NCBI RefSeq assembly: GCF_001874645.1
Contig: NZ_CP017886.1
Location: 2,294,001-2,358,000 of the forward strand
Direction of reading: 5' to 3'
Length of the DNA: 64,000 nt
From: Pseudomonas frederiksbergensis
Lineage (GTDB): Bacteria > Pseudomonadota > Gammaproteobacteria > Pseudomonadales > Pseudomonadaceae
Positions 16,368 through 27,594 of this stretch are shown here, one piece after another. The first letter of the stretch is position 1. Each line of letters begins with the position of its first letter. A model generated the notes under the pieces. It did not search any database, was not told where the DNA came from, and was given only the letters and a program-made list of their open reading frames with translations. The position numbers were made by a program, and so were the translations under genes.

Positions 16368-17129
16368 TCAGGGCTTTTTGGCTGCGGCCTTGACACCGCG
16401 CTGGCGCAGGGCCTCGAACAGGCACACCCCGGTCGCCACGGATACGTTGAGGCTGCTGACGCTACCGGCCATCGGCAAACGCACCAGGTAGTCGCAAAGA
16501 TCACGAGTCAGGCGACGCATCCCACTACCTTCAGCACCCATGATCAGGATGGTCGGGCCGGTCAGGTCTTGCTGATACAGATCCTGCTCCGCCTCCCCTG
16601 CCGTACCGACAACCCACAAACCACGCTGCTTGAGTTTCTCCAGGGTGCGCGCCAGGTTGGTCACGGCCACCAACGGAATCACTTCCGCGGCGCCACAGGC
16701 GACTTTACGCACAGTCGGAGTCAGGGTGGCCGACTTATCCTTCGGAACGATCACTGCCAATGCACCCGCCGCGTCGGCAGAACGCAGGCAAGCACCGAGG
16801 TTGTGCGGATCGGTCACGCCGTCGAGCACCAGCAACAGCGGTGCGCCTTCGGTACGGTCGAGCAGCTCGTCAAGCATGGCCTCGCCCCAGACCTGGCTTG
16901 GGCTTACGTCCGCCACCACACCCTGGTGCACGCCTTCAACCCAGGCATCCAGCTCACGACGCTCGGCCTGACCGACCGCAACGCGGTTTTCGTTAGCCAG
17001 CTCGATCAGCGTCTGAACGCGCGGATCACTGCGGCCTTCGGCCAGCCAGATCTGCTTGACGCGTTTCGGGTGATGACGCAGCAACGCTTCTACGGCATGC
17101 ACGCCATAGATTTTTTCCAACTGACTCAT
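16368..17129 (-). CDS. rlmB: 23S rRNA (guanosine-2251-2'-O)-methyltransferase
   Basis: RlmB methylates the ribose of G2251 in the peptidyl-transferase P loop. It is a SPOUT (TrmH-type) enzyme. The N-terminal L30e-like substrate-binding domain includes IYGVHAVEALLRHHPKRV. The knotted catalytic domain has motif 1 GVTDPHNLGACLRSADAAG, motif 2 ILIMGAEGSGMRRLTRD, and motif 3 VRLPMAGSVSSLNVSVATGV. It has 253 aa. Its start overlaps the rnr stop by four bases (ATGA), so it is coupled to rnr, the same rnr-rlmB order as in E. coli. Confidence 0.97.
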   Translation of the reverse strand: MSQLEKIYGVHAVEALLRHHPKRVKQIWLAEGRSDPRVQTLIELANENRVAVGQAERRELDAWVEGVHQGVVADVSPSQVWGEAMLDELLDRTEGAPLLLVLDGVTDPHNLGACLRSADAAGALAVIVPKDKSATLTPTVRKVACGAAEVIPLVAVTNLARTLEKLKQRGLWVVGTAGEAEQDLYQQDLTGPTILIMGAEGSGMRRLTRDLCDYLVRLPMAGSVSSLNVSVATGVCLFEALRQRGVKAAAKKP

Positions 17130-19756
17130 GACTTGGCCTTAGGTTTACGTGCCCCGCCGCTTTTGGCTGGAGCCGAGCCCGCCTTGGGCGGGCCTTTACG
17201 GTGTTTACTCGGTTTGGCTGGCTTGCCGCCGGAGGCCTTTTCAGGCGCCGACCGTCCGGCCTTTCCCCCAGACGCCGCTTTACCGCCGCTCTTAGCTTCG
17301 GCCAGCAACGCCTGCTTCATTTCACGACTTTTGCGTACTTCGGCGTTTTTCGCCGCGGCATCGCTCGGGCGATAAGCCTCAGGGGCCTTTTCCTTCGAGG
17401 AACCACGACGACCGGTTTTTGCCGGCCCAGGCTCAGCAGCAGTCTTGGCTGCAGGCGCCGACGTCTCTGCACCACGCTTCTTGCGACCAATCGGTGCGCT
17501 GATGGTTTTTTCGGCCATCTCGAAGTCGATCTTGCGCTCGTCCAGGTCAACCCGCATCACACGCACTTCAACGGTATCGCCGAGGCGGAAGCTGCGACCG
17601 GTACGCTCACCAGCCAAGCGGTGATGCACAGGGTCGAAGTGGTAGTAGTCACCCGGCAAAGCGGTCACGTGGACCAGACCTTCGACGTAGATGTCGGTCA
17701 GCTCGACGAACAGACCAAAACCGGTTACGGCAGTGATCACACCCGGGAACGACTCGCCCACGCGATCTTTCATGAACTCGCACTTGAGCCAGTTCACCAC
17801 GTCGCGGGTCGCTTCGTCGGCACGGCGCTCGCTCATCGAGCACTGCTCGCCGAGCTGCTCCAGCGCCGCTTCGTCGTACGGATAGATGCGCGCTTTCGGA
17901 ATGCTCATCGCCCCGGCACGACGCACGTGCGGCGTGTCTTGCCTGGAGTGGATGACACTGCGAATCGCCCGGTGTGTGAGCAAGTCCGGGTAACGGCGGA
18001 TCGGCGAGGTGAAGTGGGTATAGGCTTCGTAATTCAGACCGAAGTGGCCCTGGTTATCAGCGCTGTACACCGCTTGGCTCAACGAGCGCAGCATGACGGT
18101 CTGGATCAGGTGGAAATCCGGACGATCCTTGATCCCGGCCAGCAGCGCCTGATAGTCCTTCGGCGACGGGCCGTCCTTGCCTTTGTGCAGGGACAGGCCG
18201 AGCTCGCCGAGGAAGGCGCGGAGTTTTTCCAGGCGCTCCGGTGGCGGACCGTCGTGAACCCGGTACAGCGCAGGGATTTCGTGTTTTTTCAGGAATTCAG
18301 CGGTAGCCACGTTGGCCGCCAGCATGCACTCCTCAATCAGTTTGTGCGCGTCGTTGCGCACGGTCGGACGGATTTCGGCAATCTTGCGCTCGGTACCGAA
18401 GATGATTCGGGTTTCCTGCGTTTCGAAATCGATCGCGCCACGCACATGACGGGCCGCCAGCAACACCTTGTACAGCGCATAGAGCTGCTTGAGGTGCGGC
18501 ACCACGTCGGTGTATTCGCCACGAAGCTGACGAGCTTCGGTGGTTTTCGGCTGCTCCAGCATTGCGCTGACCTTGTTGTAGGTCAGGCGGGCGTGGGAGT
18601 GAATCACCGCTTCGTAGAAGCAGTAGTCGGTCATCTCGCCGGATTTGGAGATGGTCATCTCGCAAACCATGGCCAGGCGATCGACATGCGGGTTCAGCGA
18701 GCACAGGCCGTTGGACAGCTGCTCAGGCAGCATCGGCACCACGCGCTCGGGGAAGTACACCGAGTTACCGCGAACCTGAGACTCGGCATCCAGCGCCGAA
18801 CCGATCTTCACGTAGCTGGAAACGTCGGCAATCGCCACGTACAACTTCCAGCCGCCGGAGAACAGCCGCAGCTTGCCCGGCTTCGCTTCGCAATAGACCG
18901 CATCATCAAAGTCGCGAGCGTCTTCGCCGTCGATGGTGACGAACGGCAGATGACGCAGGTCGATGCGTTTCTCTTTGTCTTTCTCTTCGACTTCCGGTTT
19001 GAGCTTGGCGGCTTCCTTGAGCACCGCTTCCGGCCAGACGTGAGGAATGTCATAGGTCCGCAGGGCAATATCGATCTCCATGCCCGGCGCCATGTAGTTA
19101 CCGACCACTTCCACCACATCGCCTTGCGGCTGGAAGCGCGGGGTCGGCCAGTGCGTGATTTTCACTTCAACGAATTGGCCGATATTGGCGTTGGCGTTAC
19201 GGCCTGGAGTGACCAGCACTTCCTGCTGGATCTTCGGGTTGTCGGCCACCACAAAGCCGATGCCGCCTTCTTCAAAGTAACGACCGACGATGCTCTCGTG
19301 AGCACGGGACACGACTTCGACGATCACGCCTTCACGGCGACCACGACGATCCAGACCGGATACCCGTGCCAGCGCACGGTCACCGTCGAACACCAGGCGC
19401 ATTTGCGCCGGGCTCATGAACAGGTCGTCACTGCCGTCGTCCGGGATCAGGAAGCCGAAGCCGTCACGGTGACCGCTGATGCGGCCCAGGATCAGGTCGA
19501 GCTTGTCTACCGGCGCGTAAGTGCCGCGACGAGTGTAAATAAGCTGAGCATCGCGCTCCATGGCGCGCAGGCGGCGGCGCAGGGCTTCGACCTGGTCTTC
19601 TGTGGTCAGACCAAACTCTTCGACCAGTTGCTCGCGGTTAGCAGGCGAACCTCGATCAGCAAGGTGCTGAAGGATCAGTTCGCGGCTAGGAATAGGGTTT
19701 TCATATTTTTCCGCTTCACGAGCGGCCTCGGGATCGAGGGACTGCCAATCGGCCAT
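17126..19756 (-). CDS. rnr: Ribonuclease R
   Basis: RNase R is the processive 3'-5' exoribonuclease that degrades structured RNA. In order, the 876-aa protein has an N-terminal helix-turn-helix region (SRELILQHLADRGSP), two cold-shock domains (GFGFLIPDDGSDDLFMSP), and the RNB catalytic domain with DARDFDDAVY. Next come LEKLRAFLGELGLSLHKG, the S1 domain (GVITAVTGFGLFVELTDIYV), and a long lysine/alanine-rich tail of about 120 residues. The basic tail is typical and helps unwind duplex RNA. The gene faces away from the tRNA-Leu pair and is followed by overlapping rlmB. Confidence 0.98.
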   Translation of the reverse strand: MADWQSLDPEAAREAEKYENPIPSRELILQHLADRGSPANREQLVEEFGLTTEDQVEALRRRLRAMERDAQLIYTRRGTYAPVDKLDLILGRISGHRDGFGFLIPDDGSDDLFMSPAQMRLVFDGDRALARVSGLDRRGRREGVIVEVVSRAHESIVGRYFEEGGIGFVVADNPKIQQEVLVTPGRNANANIGQFVEVKITHWPTPRFQPQGDVVEVVGNYMAPGMEIDIALRTYDIPHVWPEAVLKEAAKLKPEVEEKDKEKRIDLRHLPFVTIDGEDARDFDDAVYCEAKPGKLRLFSGGWKLYVAIADVSSYVKIGSALDAESQVRGNSVYFPERVVPMLPEQLSNGLCSLNPHVDRLAMVCEMTISKSGEMTDYCFYEAVIHSHARLTYNKVSAMLEQPKTTEARQLRGEYTDVVPHLKQLYALYKVLLAARHVRGAIDFETQETRIIFGTERKIAEIRPTVRNDAHKLIEECMLAANVATAEFLKKHEIPALYRVHDGPPPERLEKLRAFLGELGLSLHKGKDGPSPKDYQALLAGIKDRPDFHLIQTVMLRSLSQAVYSADNQGHFGLNYEAYTHFTSPIRRYPDLLTHRAIRSVIHSRQDTPHVRRAGAMSIPKARIYPYDEAALEQLGEQCSMSERRADEATRDVVNWLKCEFMKDRVGESFPGVITAVTGFGLFVELTDIYVEGLVHVTALPGDYYHFDPVHHRLAGERTGRSFRLGDTVEVRVMRVDLDERKIDFEMAEKTISAPIGRKKRGAETSAPAAKTAAEPGPAKTGRRGSSKEKAPEAYRPSDAAAKNAEVRKSREMKQALLAEAKSGGKAASGGKAGRSAPEKASGGKPAKPSKHRKGPPKAGSAPAKSGGARKPKAKS

Positions 19757-19917
19757 TAGAGAGTTTTCACCTTGTCTATATGCGGGTTAGTTTGGCATAG
19801 GCGTAATGAAACGGGAAATTTCAGGCTCTTTGAGGCCCTAAAAGCCCCTTCCTCAACCTTGAAAGACAGCATTGAGCACCGCTCGTAAAATTTTCCAGGT
19901 TTTTTTGATATCAGGGG
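19757..19917. other. Spacer between rnr and the first tRNA-Leu promoter
   Basis: This 161-base AT-rich stretch must hold the rnr promoter on the minus strand. I see no clear -35/-10 pair I would defend, and no gene in it. Confidence 0.4.
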
Positions 19918-19946
19918 TTTACAGTTAAAACGACGCTCCGTATAGT
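19918..19946 (+). promoter_or_regulatory. Sigma-70 promoter of tRNA-Leu copy 1
   Basis: TTTACA (19918-19923) and TATAGT (19941-19946) are spaced by exactly 17 bases and lie 36 bases before the tRNA. Copy 2 has the same elements and spacing. Confidence 0.88.
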
Positions 19947-19981
19947 GCGCGCCATCGACGACGGACAACGTTGCCGATACT

Positions 19982-20068
19982 GCCCAGATGGTGAAATTGG
20001 TAGACACGCCAGCTTCAGGTGCTGGTGACCGCAAGGTCGTGGAAGTTCGAGTCTTCTTCTGGGCACCA
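19982..20068 (+). tRNA. leuT-like: tRNA-Leu (anticodon CAG), copy 1
   Basis: This 87-base gene has a full cloverleaf. The acceptor GCCCAGA pairs with TCTGGGC, the anticodon stem CCAGC/GCTGG encloses TTCAGGT with CAG as anticodon, there is a long class II variable arm, the T loop is GTTCGAGTC, and CCA is encoded. It reads CTG, the dominant leucine codon in GC-rich Pseudomonas. It is identical to copy 2. Confidence 0.97.
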
Positions 20069-20107
20069 ATTCAGAGCTTGAGATTAGTTCAATTTCAAGG
20101 CTCACAC

Positions 20108-20131
20108 AAAAACCCGCGAAAGCGGGTTTTT
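20108..20131 (+). terminator. Terminator of tRNA-Leu copy 1
   Basis: AAAAACCCGC-GAAA-GCGGGTTTTT is a perfect 10-bp stem with a GNRA-type tetraloop and a T run. The same hairpin follows copy 2. Confidence 0.92.
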
Positions 20132-20170
20132 GCATTCTAAGCATTTGATTTATTAAAACCAAATCAGGGG

Positions 20171-20199
20171 TTTACAGATCAAAACGCTCTCCGTATAGT
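20171..20199 (+). promoter_or_regulatory. Sigma-70 promoter of tRNA-Leu copy 2
   Basis: TTTACA (20171-20176) and TATAGT (20194-20199), 17 bases apart, replicate the copy 1 promoter. The surrounding sequence is similar but has diverged at several positions. Confidence 0.88.
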
Positions 20200-20233
20200 G
20201 CGCCACATCAACAGCGGCAACGTTGCTGATACT

Positions 20234-20320
20234 GCCCAGATGGTGAAATTGGTAGACACGCCAGCTTCAGGTGCTGGTGACCGCAAGGTCGTGGAAGTTC
20301 GAGTCTTCTTCTGGGCACCA
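20234..20320 (+). tRNA. leuT-like: tRNA-Leu (anticodon CAG), copy 2
   Basis: The 87-base sequence is identical to copy 1, including the CCA end. Start-to-start distance is 252 bases. Promoter, tRNA and terminator were duplicated together, then the spacers drifted while the tRNA stayed fixed. Confidence 0.97.
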
Positions 20321-20355
20321 ATTCAAAGTTCAAGGTCAACGATCTTGAATCTCAC

Positions 20356-20379
20356 AAAAACCCGCGAAAGCGGGTTTTT
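20356..20379 (+). terminator. Terminator of tRNA-Leu copy 2
   Basis: This is the same 10-bp stem with GAAA loop and T run as after copy 1. Confidence 0.92.
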
Positions 20380-20451
20380 GCGTTTCTGGCTTCCGGAAAT
20401 CCTTGAATCTGCCTGCACAACCCCGAGCCTTTGATCTTAAAAATCGAAGCC

Positions 20452-20530
20452 AAAAGATCGCAGCCTGCGGCAGCTCCGCAGGAATATGCGTTTCCCTGTA
20501 GGAGCAGCCGCTGGCTGCGATCTTTTGATC
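20452..20530. repeat. REPIN doublet 4 (outer GATC arms)
   Basis: The left arm is AAAAGATCGCAGCCTGCGGC with the last bases altered to CAGCTCCGCAGG. The right arm is GTAGGAGCAGCCGCTGGC followed by TGCGATCTTTTGATC. It ends seven bases from the chemoreceptor stop. Confidence 0.88.
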
Positions 20531-20536
20531 TTTGGA

Positions 20537-22471
20537 TTAAGCCCTGAACTGCCCCAGGCTTGCTTTCAACTGCGCCGCCAAACTGTCCAGCACCTTGCCG
20601 CTGGCTGTGGTTTCCACCACGGCCTGCGCCGCACGCTCTGCCTGGGCATGAATCGTCTCGACCCGCCCGCGTACCGCATGCGCGCCTTTGGCCTGATGGG
20701 CCGCGGCCTGAGTCGCCAGACCGATGGCCGCATGCACCTGCTCGACAGAAACCTGCACTGACTGCTGCAAACGCGCACTGTCGCGCAATACCAGCAAACC
20801 TTCGCTGGCCTGACGCCCTGCCTGTCCAATCGCCGCCACAGCCTCACGAGCGCCTTGCTGCAACGCCCCGATGTGCGCCTGAATGTCGCCCGTCGAGCTT
20901 TGAGTCTTGCTGGCCAGCGCCCGCACTTCATCGGCCACCACCGCAAAACCACGCCCGGTCTCACCGGCCCGCGCCGCTTCGATCGCCGCGTTCAGTGCCA
21001 GCAAGTTGGTCTGCTCGGCGATCCCGTGAATCACCTCCAGCACCACTTCAATCTGCTCGCTCTGCTGCGCCAGACGCTCGATGACTTTGGCCCCGGTATC
21101 GACTTGTCCAGCCAATGCCTCGATCAGACTGCCGACCTGCGCCGAGGTGCGAGTGTTTTCATCCGTCGCCTGACGAATATCCACCACCTGCTGCAACGCC
21201 GCCTGCATCGCGTGACTTTCGGCCTGCGCCTCGTCAGCCATTTGCGACAAGGCACGCAAGCTCTCCGCCACCTCATCGCGCTGGGATTTCGCTGCCGCAT
21301 CGGCACCCGCATTGCGCTTGCTCATGGCGCCGATTTCCACGCCGGTGCGCTGGGCCACATCACCCGCTTCGCGAACAATGGGCTGCAACTTATCCACAAA
21401 GCGGTTGACCGCCGACGCCATGTCGCCGATTTCATCTTTGCTATTGATCTGCACGCGTTTGGTCAGGTCGCCATCACCCGCGGCCAGATCCTCCATTGCC
21501 GCGATCAGCAGCTTCAGGCGATTGACCACCCGCCGCCCAAGCACGACCGCCAGTAGCAGCAAGACACCGCAGCCGACCAGCGCCAGCGCCATGCCGATCC
21601 GCCAGCGCAAAGTCGCCGCTGCTTCCTGAACGGTGCTGGTGGTATTGGCTTTCATCTCGGTGGCCGTGGACTGCGCCGACTGCAAGCGCGAGCGCATGGC
21701 CGTGGCGCTATCAGCCGCAGCGCCCTTGAGGCTGTCGCCGACCAGTTGATCACTGCTGGCGATCAGCGCCGAGAAGCGCTTGTCGAGGGCTGCCAGGTCG
21801 ATTTCCACCGACGCCGTGGAAACACCCATCAGCACCTTGCCGATTTCCACGCCATTGGGATTGATCGAGGCTTCGAGGTAATAGACCGAAGGGTCGTTTT
21901 TCGCCGCATTCAGCACTTTATCCAGCGCCCGTTCACCCTGGCCTTTTTCCAACAGGGCCTGGTTGATCGGGTTTTCCCGGTTCAGGTAGCGAGTCAAATG
22001 CTGACCGGTGGCGTCGTCGTACACCACAAACAGCACATTCGGATTGCGCTGGGCACGACGGGCGAATTCGGACAGGGTTGGAACGTCGCTGTCCCACATG
22101 GCGCGGGGTGCAACCGAGGCCAGGAGCTGAGCCATGTCATTGGCCGAGTCCTTCAGGTCCTTTTCCAGGGCCGCACGCAGTTGCGCCTGCTCTTCCTTAA
22201 GTCGCGAGGACAAACCGGCGGTCAGGCGCTGACGGGTACTGGTGGAGAGGTTATCAAGACTCGAGGTGACTTCACGCCCGGCCTGCTCGAGTTCGCCAGA
22301 GAGCTTCTGACTATCGACGCCAAGACGATTGCCCAAATCGGCTTCCAATGCGGTCACGGTGCTCCGGGTCAGTGCGACAGCCACCAACACCTGCACCAAC
22401 AGAGCGATACCAAGGGTAACGAACACGGGCCGCAACAAACGGCTTTGTAACAGTGAGAGAACGGCCGACAC
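20537..22471 (-). CDS. Methyl-accepting chemotaxis protein, 644 aa
   Basis: This inner-membrane chemoreceptor signals through CheA/CheW. A first membrane helix ([19 protein letters not shown]) is followed by a roughly 260-residue periplasmic domain with a Cache-like look ([19 protein letters not shown]). Then come a second helix ([20 protein letters not shown]), a HAMP domain ([20 protein letters not shown]) and the signalling domain with tip sequence [20 protein letters not shown]. No C-terminal pentapeptide for CheR/CheB is present. GTG at 22471 is preferred because AGAGGGATT precedes it. The ligand is unknown. It stands alone downstream of purA, which points the same way. Confidence 0.92.
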   Translation of the reverse strand: MSAVLSLLQSRLLRPVFVTLGIALLVQVLVAVALTRSTVTALEADLGNRLGVDSQKLSGELEQAGREVTSSLDNLSTSTRQRLTAGLSSRLKEEQAQLRAALEKDLKDSANDMAQLLASVAPRAMWDSDVPTLSEFARRAQRNPNVLFVVYDDATGQHLTRYLNRENPINQALLEKGQGERALDKVLNAAKNDPSVYYLEASINPNGVEIGKVLMGVSTASVEIDLAALDKRFSALIASSDQLVGDSLKGAAADSATAMRSRLQSAQSTATEMKANTTSTVQEAAATLRWRIGMALALVGCGVLLLLAVVLGRRVVNRLKLLIAAMEDLAAGDGDLTKRVQINSKDEIGDMASAVNRFVDKLQPIVREAGDVAQRTGVEIGAMSKRNAGADAAAKSQRDEVAESLRALSQMADEAQAESHAMQAALQQVVDIRQATDENTRTSAQVGSLIEALAGQVDTGAKVIERLAQQSEQIEVVLEVIHGIAEQTNLLALNAAIEAARAGETGRGFAVVADEVRALASKTQSSTGDIQAHIGALQQGAREAVAAIGQAGRQASEGLLVLRDSARLQQSVQVSVEQVHAAIGLATQAAAHQAKGAHAVRGRVETIHAQAERAAQAVVETTASGKVLDSLAAQLKASLGQFRA

Positions 22472-22562
22472 AGGAAATCCCTCTACTTGCACGCCATTAA
22501 ATTGATGGCACTCAGGAAGATAGTTTCACAGCAAAGGTCATGCCGCCCAACAGGCATAAACG

Positions 22563-22595
22563 ACAAAGGGCCCGATTAAGGGCCCTTTGTTTTTT
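22563..22595. terminator. Terminator after purA
   Basis: ACAAAGGGCCC and GGGCCCTTTGT form a perfect 11-bp stem with a GATTAA loop, 15 bases beyond the purA stop. T-rich sequence flanks both sides. Confidence 0.8.
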
Positions 22596-22609
22596 ACATC
22601 AACGACTTA

Positions 22610-23956
<1,347 letters not shown>

Positions 23957-25144
23957 TCAAGAAGCCAGCGGCAATACTTGCCAAAGCCCGTTCTGCTGAA
24001 TCAATTGCCGGTCGCAGTCCGCATCACGGGCGGCGGCCAATGGTTGCCCAGGCAATGCCTGAACGACACGCTGACCCTCACTGCGCAACTGGCAAACCTG
24101 CTGCCAGAGTGCTGCATCCGTACTGTCAGGCATCCAGATACCGCCAGACGGTAGCTCGATTTCAGCACGCCCCAGGGTCACCAGGGTTTTCAAATCGGTA
24201 GAGAAGCCAGTCGCCGGACGGGCGCGACCGAAATCGGCGCCGATGTCGTCGTAACGACCGCCCTGAGCGATGGACTGGCCAACACCCGGTACAAATACCG
24301 CGAACACCACACCGGTGTGGTAGTGGTAACCGCGCAGCTCGCCCAGATCGAAGTACAGCGCAAGATCCGGGAAACGCACGGACAAACGCTCGGCAATCGC
24401 CAGCAAGTCGTCCAGCGCCGCCAAAACAGGCGCCGGCGCATTGGCCAGACGTTCGCGCGCGGCAGCCAGCACTTCCCGACCACCACACAGATCAACCAGC
24501 GCCCGCAGCATGCCCGACAAATCGGCAGGCAGGCCTTCGGTCAAGGTAATGACCTCATCGATGGCCTTGCGTTGCAGGGCATCAAACAACTGTTGCTCGA
24601 CTTCACCGGACAAACCGGCGGCACGCGCCAGGCCACGGTAAATGCCGACATGACCAAGGTCCATGTGCACATCCGGCACGTCAGCCAGTTGCAGCATGGC
24701 CAGCATCAGGCTGATGACTTCCACATCGCTGCTCGGGCTGGCATCGCCGTACAACTCGGCGCCCAGCTGAATCGGGCTGCGCGAGGACGACAAGGCCCGC
24801 GGCTGCGCATGCAGCACGCTACCGGCGTAGCACAGACGGCTCGGCCCTTCGCGACGCAAGGTGTGCGCATCAATGCGCGCCACTTGCGGCGTAATGTCGG
24901 CACGGAAACCCATCTGCCGGCCCGACTGCGGGTCGATGACCTTGAAGGTCCGCAGATCGAGGTCCTGGCCCGCGCCAGTCAGCAGGGATTCCAGGTACTC
25001 GATATGCGGGGTCACGACGAACTCGTAACCCCAGCTCTGGAACAGATCCAACACCTGACGACGCGCCACTTCAATGCGCGCCGCCTCTGGTGGCAGTACT
25101 TCTTCGATGCCATCTGGCAGCAGCCAGCGGTCTACCGTTGCCAT
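23957..25144 (-). CDS. hisZ: ATP phosphoribosyltransferase regulatory subunit
   Basis: HisZ is a catalytically dead histidyl-tRNA synthetase paralogue that activates short-form HisG. The 395-aa protein has the class II synthetase core ([20 protein letters not shown], then [15 protein letters not shown] and [13 protein letters not shown]) but lacks the anticodon-binding domain. The characteristic C-terminal part reads [20 protein letters not shown] followed by [31 protein letters not shown] precedes the ATG. Its presence implies that this organism has a short HisG elsewhere. It lies between hflC and purA as in other Pseudomonas. Confidence 0.96.
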   Translation of the reverse strand: MATVDRWLLPDGIEEVLPPEAARIEVARRQVLDLFQSWGYEFVVTPHIEYLESLLTGAGQDLDLRTFKVIDPQSGRQMGFRADITPQVARIDAHTLRREGPSRLCYAGSVLHAQPRALSSSRSPIQLGAELYGDASPSSDVEVISLMLAMLQLADVPDVHMDLGHVGIYRGLARAAGLSGEVEQQLFDALQRKAIDEVITLTEGLPADLSGMLRALVDLCGGREVLAAARERLANAPAPVLAALDDLLAIAERLSVRFPDLALYFDLGELRGYHYHTGVVFAVFVPGVGQSIAQGGRYDDIGADFGRARPATGFSTDLKTLVTLGRAEIELPSGGIWMPDSTDAALWQQVCQLRSEGQRVVQALPGQPLAAARDADCDRQLIQQNGLWQVLPLAS

Positions 25145-25353
25145 TACGCCATTCCCCTATGATCCGGGCCACCAGCCCTCAGGCTGGCCTTGAGTGAAGC
25201 AGAAAATGTCTGAACCATACGCATAAGTCGCGCGCATGGACAACACGGCGATAGGCCTGGAATCGGCCTCGCCAAACACTTTCCTCGAAAAACCTGTCGA
25301 GTTGTTCAACCCGAGTCTTGCAATAAAAAAACCGCAATCAAACGTGCAGACGC
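25145..25353. other. Gap between hflC and hisZ
   Basis: The 318-base space between the two minus-strand genes contains the hflC terminator at its left end and the hisZ leader at its right end. The leader includes CCAGCC-TGAG-GGCTGG, a short hairpin 20 to 40 bases upstream of the hisZ start. Short open frames here cross the terminator and are not credible. Confidence 0.5.
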
Positions 25354-25376
25354 AAAAAAGCCGGGAATTTCCCGGC
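25354..25376 (-). terminator. Strong terminator downstream of hflC
   Basis: On the minus strand GCCGGGAAATTTCCCGGC-type pairing (25360-25376) is followed directly by TTTTTT (25359-25354). It ends the hfq-hflX-hflK-hflC transcript before hisZ. Confidence 0.9.
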
Positions 25377-25462
25377 TGCCGCATCATACACACGTTTTCC
25401 CAAAGGATCACCCCGCGAGAGGCTTTAGCCGCCCGGCGGGGTCCTTCAAGATCGGTGTTGGA

Positions 25463-26332
25463 TCAAGGTTTGGCTTTTTCCAGATAACGGAAGAAGTCGC
25501 TGCTTGGGTCCAGAACCATGACGTCGGTTTTGTTCGCGAAGCTTTCACGGTAGGCACGCAGGCTACGGTAGAAACCGTAGAACTCCTGGTCCTGGCCGTA
25601 GGCCTTGGAGTAGATCGCTGCGGCCTGGGCATCACCGTCACCGCGAACCTCTTCAGATTCACGATAGGCTTCAGCCAGCAGTACGCGGCGTTGACGATCG
25701 GCGTCGGCACGGATGCCTTCGGCCAGCTCGTTACCCTTGGCACGGTGCTCGCGCGCTTCACGCTCACGCTCGGTGCTCATGCGCTCGAACACGCTGCGGT
25801 TCACTTCCTTCGGCAGATCGATGGCCTTGACCCGAACATCGACCACTTCGATGCCCAGCTCTTTTTCCGCCATCTTGTTCAGCGAAGCAGTGATGTCCGC
25901 CATCAGTGCGTCCCGCTCACCGGAAACCACTTCGTGCAGGGTGCGCTTGCCAAACTGGTCACGCAGGCCCGATTCCAGACGACGCGAAAGGCGCTCGTCA
26001 GCAATCTGCTTGAGACCGGAGGTCGCGGTGTAGAAACGCTCGGCATCCTTGACGCGCCACTTGGCGTAGGCATCCACCATGACGGCTTTCTTTTCCAACG
26101 TCAGAAAACGCTGTGTCGGTGCGTCCAGCGTCATCAGGCGTGCGTCGAATTTACGCACCTGGTTAACGTAAGGCACTTTCACATGCAGGCCCGGCTGAAC
26201 ATCAGTCTGAACCACGCGACCGAACTGCAGCAACACCGCACGCTCGGTCTGAGCCACGATGTAGAAGCAGTTCCAGGCTGCGATCGCCACGACGACGCCG
26301 ACAATAAGGGCGATCAGCGATTTATTGCTCAT
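25463..26332 (-). CDS. hflC: HflC, SPFH-domain regulator of FtsH protease
   Basis: HflC forms with HflK the large periplasm-facing cage that modulates FtsH. The 289-aa protein has an N-terminal signal-anchor (LIALIVGVVVAIAAWNCFYI), then the SPFH/band-7 domain (QTERAVLLQFGRVVQTDVQP, and VDVRVKAIDLPKEVNRSVFE). A charged coiled region follows (RMSTEREREAREHRAKGNEL). The ATG overlaps the hflK stop by one base. Confidence 0.97.
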   Translation of the reverse strand: MSNKSLIALIVGVVVAIAAWNCFYIVAQTERAVLLQFGRVVQTDVQPGLHVKVPYVNQVRKFDARLMTLDAPTQRFLTLEKKAVMVDAYAKWRVKDAERFYTATSGLKQIADERLSRRLESGLRDQFGKRTLHEVVSGERDALMADITASLNKMAEKELGIEVVDVRVKAIDLPKEVNRSVFERMSTEREREAREHRAKGNELAEGIRADADRQRRVLLAEAYRESEEVRGDGDAQAAAIYSKAYGQDQEFYGFYRSLRAYRESFANKTDVMVLDPSSDFFRYLEKAKP

Positions 26333-27498
26333 CAGCGACTCTCCCTGGTACGTGCCGGCTGCTGCAGATCAGTTGCCGCACGCGTATGCCCGTCATTGCT
26401 GGTCGCGGCCGCGCCGGTTACCGGCGCCGCACCACTACGACCACTGTCGATCATCTTGTCCAGCGGCAAGTACAGCAGATTGTTCTGGCCATTCTTGTTG
26501 CCGGTCACGAGAACCTTGCTGGTATTGCTGAAGACTTCCTGCATCGTGTCCAGGTACAGACGCTGACGAGTGACCTCCGGTGCCTTGCGATATTCGGCGA
26601 CCAGTTTGGTAAAGCGATCTGCCTCACCCTTGGCGCGCGATACCGTTTCGTCGCGGTAACCGTTGGCATCTTCAATAATGCGCTGGGCCTGACCACGGGC
26701 TTCCGGCACGACGCCGTTGGCGTAGGTTTCAGCCTGGTTGCGCGAGCGCTGCTCATCTTCACGAGCACGGATCACGTCATCGAAGGCTTCCTGGACTTCA
26801 CGCGGTGCCGCTGCGCTCTGAACGTTGACCTGAGTGACGGTGATACCGGTGCGATAAGTATCGAGGAAGCGTTGCAGACGCTCCTTGATTTCGCTGGCCA
26901 TCAATTCACGACCTTCGGTCAGCACCTGATCCATGGCGGTGGAACCCACCACATGGCGCAAGGCACTCTCGGTCGCGTGTTGCAGGCTGATTTCCGGCTG
27001 ATCGACGTTCAGCACGAAGTCCTGCAGATTGGTGATCTTGTACTGCACGGTCAGTGGCACTTCGACGATGTTTTCGTCTTCAGTGAGCATTTGACCCTGC
27101 TTGGTGTAGGCACGCTCACGCGTGACGTTCTCCATGTACTTGCGATCGATCGGCGGGAAGTAGATGTTCAGACCGGGACCGACGGTTTCGTAGTACTTGC
27201 CGAAGCGCAGCACCACGGCTTGCTCCTGCTCGTCGACTACATAAACCGCGCTGTACAGCCAGACGGCCGCCAGCACGACAAGACCGATGCCGAGCAGGCC
27301 GTAACCGCCGCCCTTGCCCGAACCACCGCCATCGTCACCGCGTTTCTTACCACCACCGAACAACCCATTCAGGCTTTCCTGCAGCTTTCGGAAGGCCTCG
27401 TCGAGATCTGGTGGCCCCTTGCGGTCGCCATTATTGCGGCGTTTACCACCCCAAGGATCCTGATTATTCGAGTTGCCACCCGGCTCATTCCAAGCCAT
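26332..27498 (-). CDS. hflK: HflK, SPFH-domain regulator of FtsH protease
   Basis: HflK is the partner of HflC. The 388-aa protein starts MAWNEPGGNSNNQDPWGG, the usual glycine/asparagine-rich cytosolic N-terminus. It has one membrane helix (LLGIGLVVLAAVWLYSAVYV) and a band-7 domain (EQEQAVVLRFGKYYETVGPG). A helical region follows (FDDVIRAREDEQRSRNQAE). The tail is alanine/threonine-rich. ATG 27498 with GGAGAG upstream is chosen; the frame continues to 27576 but the extra residues are not family-like. It is coupled to hflC. Confidence 0.97.
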   Translation of the reverse strand: MAWNEPGGNSNNQDPWGGKRRNNGDRKGPPDLDEAFRKLQESLNGLFGGGKKRGDDGGGSGKGGGYGLLGIGLVVLAAVWLYSAVYVVDEQEQAVVLRFGKYYETVGPGLNIYFPPIDRKYMENVTRERAYTKQGQMLTEDENIVEVPLTVQYKITNLQDFVLNVDQPEISLQHATESALRHVVGSTAMDQVLTEGRELMASEIKERLQRFLDTYRTGITVTQVNVQSAAAPREVQEAFDDVIRAREDEQRSRNQAETYANGVVPEARGQAQRIIEDANGYRDETVSRAKGEADRFTKLVAEYRKAPEVTRQRLYLDTMQEVFSNTSKVLVTGNKNGQNNLLYLPLDKMIDSGRSGAAPVTGAAATSNDGHTRAATDLQQPARTRESR

Positions 27499-27594
27499 AG
27501 CGCTCTCCATCTGATAAAGCAAAGACGCACCCACGGCGCGCCGACCAATGCTACAGAATGCCTGCCACAGCGGCACAACCGCTTTTTCAGGCTT

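Noticed and set aside
17201..19759. 852-codon plus-strand open frame
   Set aside because: It is opposite rnr and reflects codon bias of that gene.
19982..20320. tRNA-Leu pair considered as an attachment site for a genomic island
   Set aside because: There is no integrase, no 3'-tRNA direct repeat beyond the full duplicate, and core genes lie on both sides.
25236..25487. 83-codon plus-strand frame between hisZ and hflC
   Set aside because: It reads through the hflC terminator and into hflC antisense and has no ribosome binding site.
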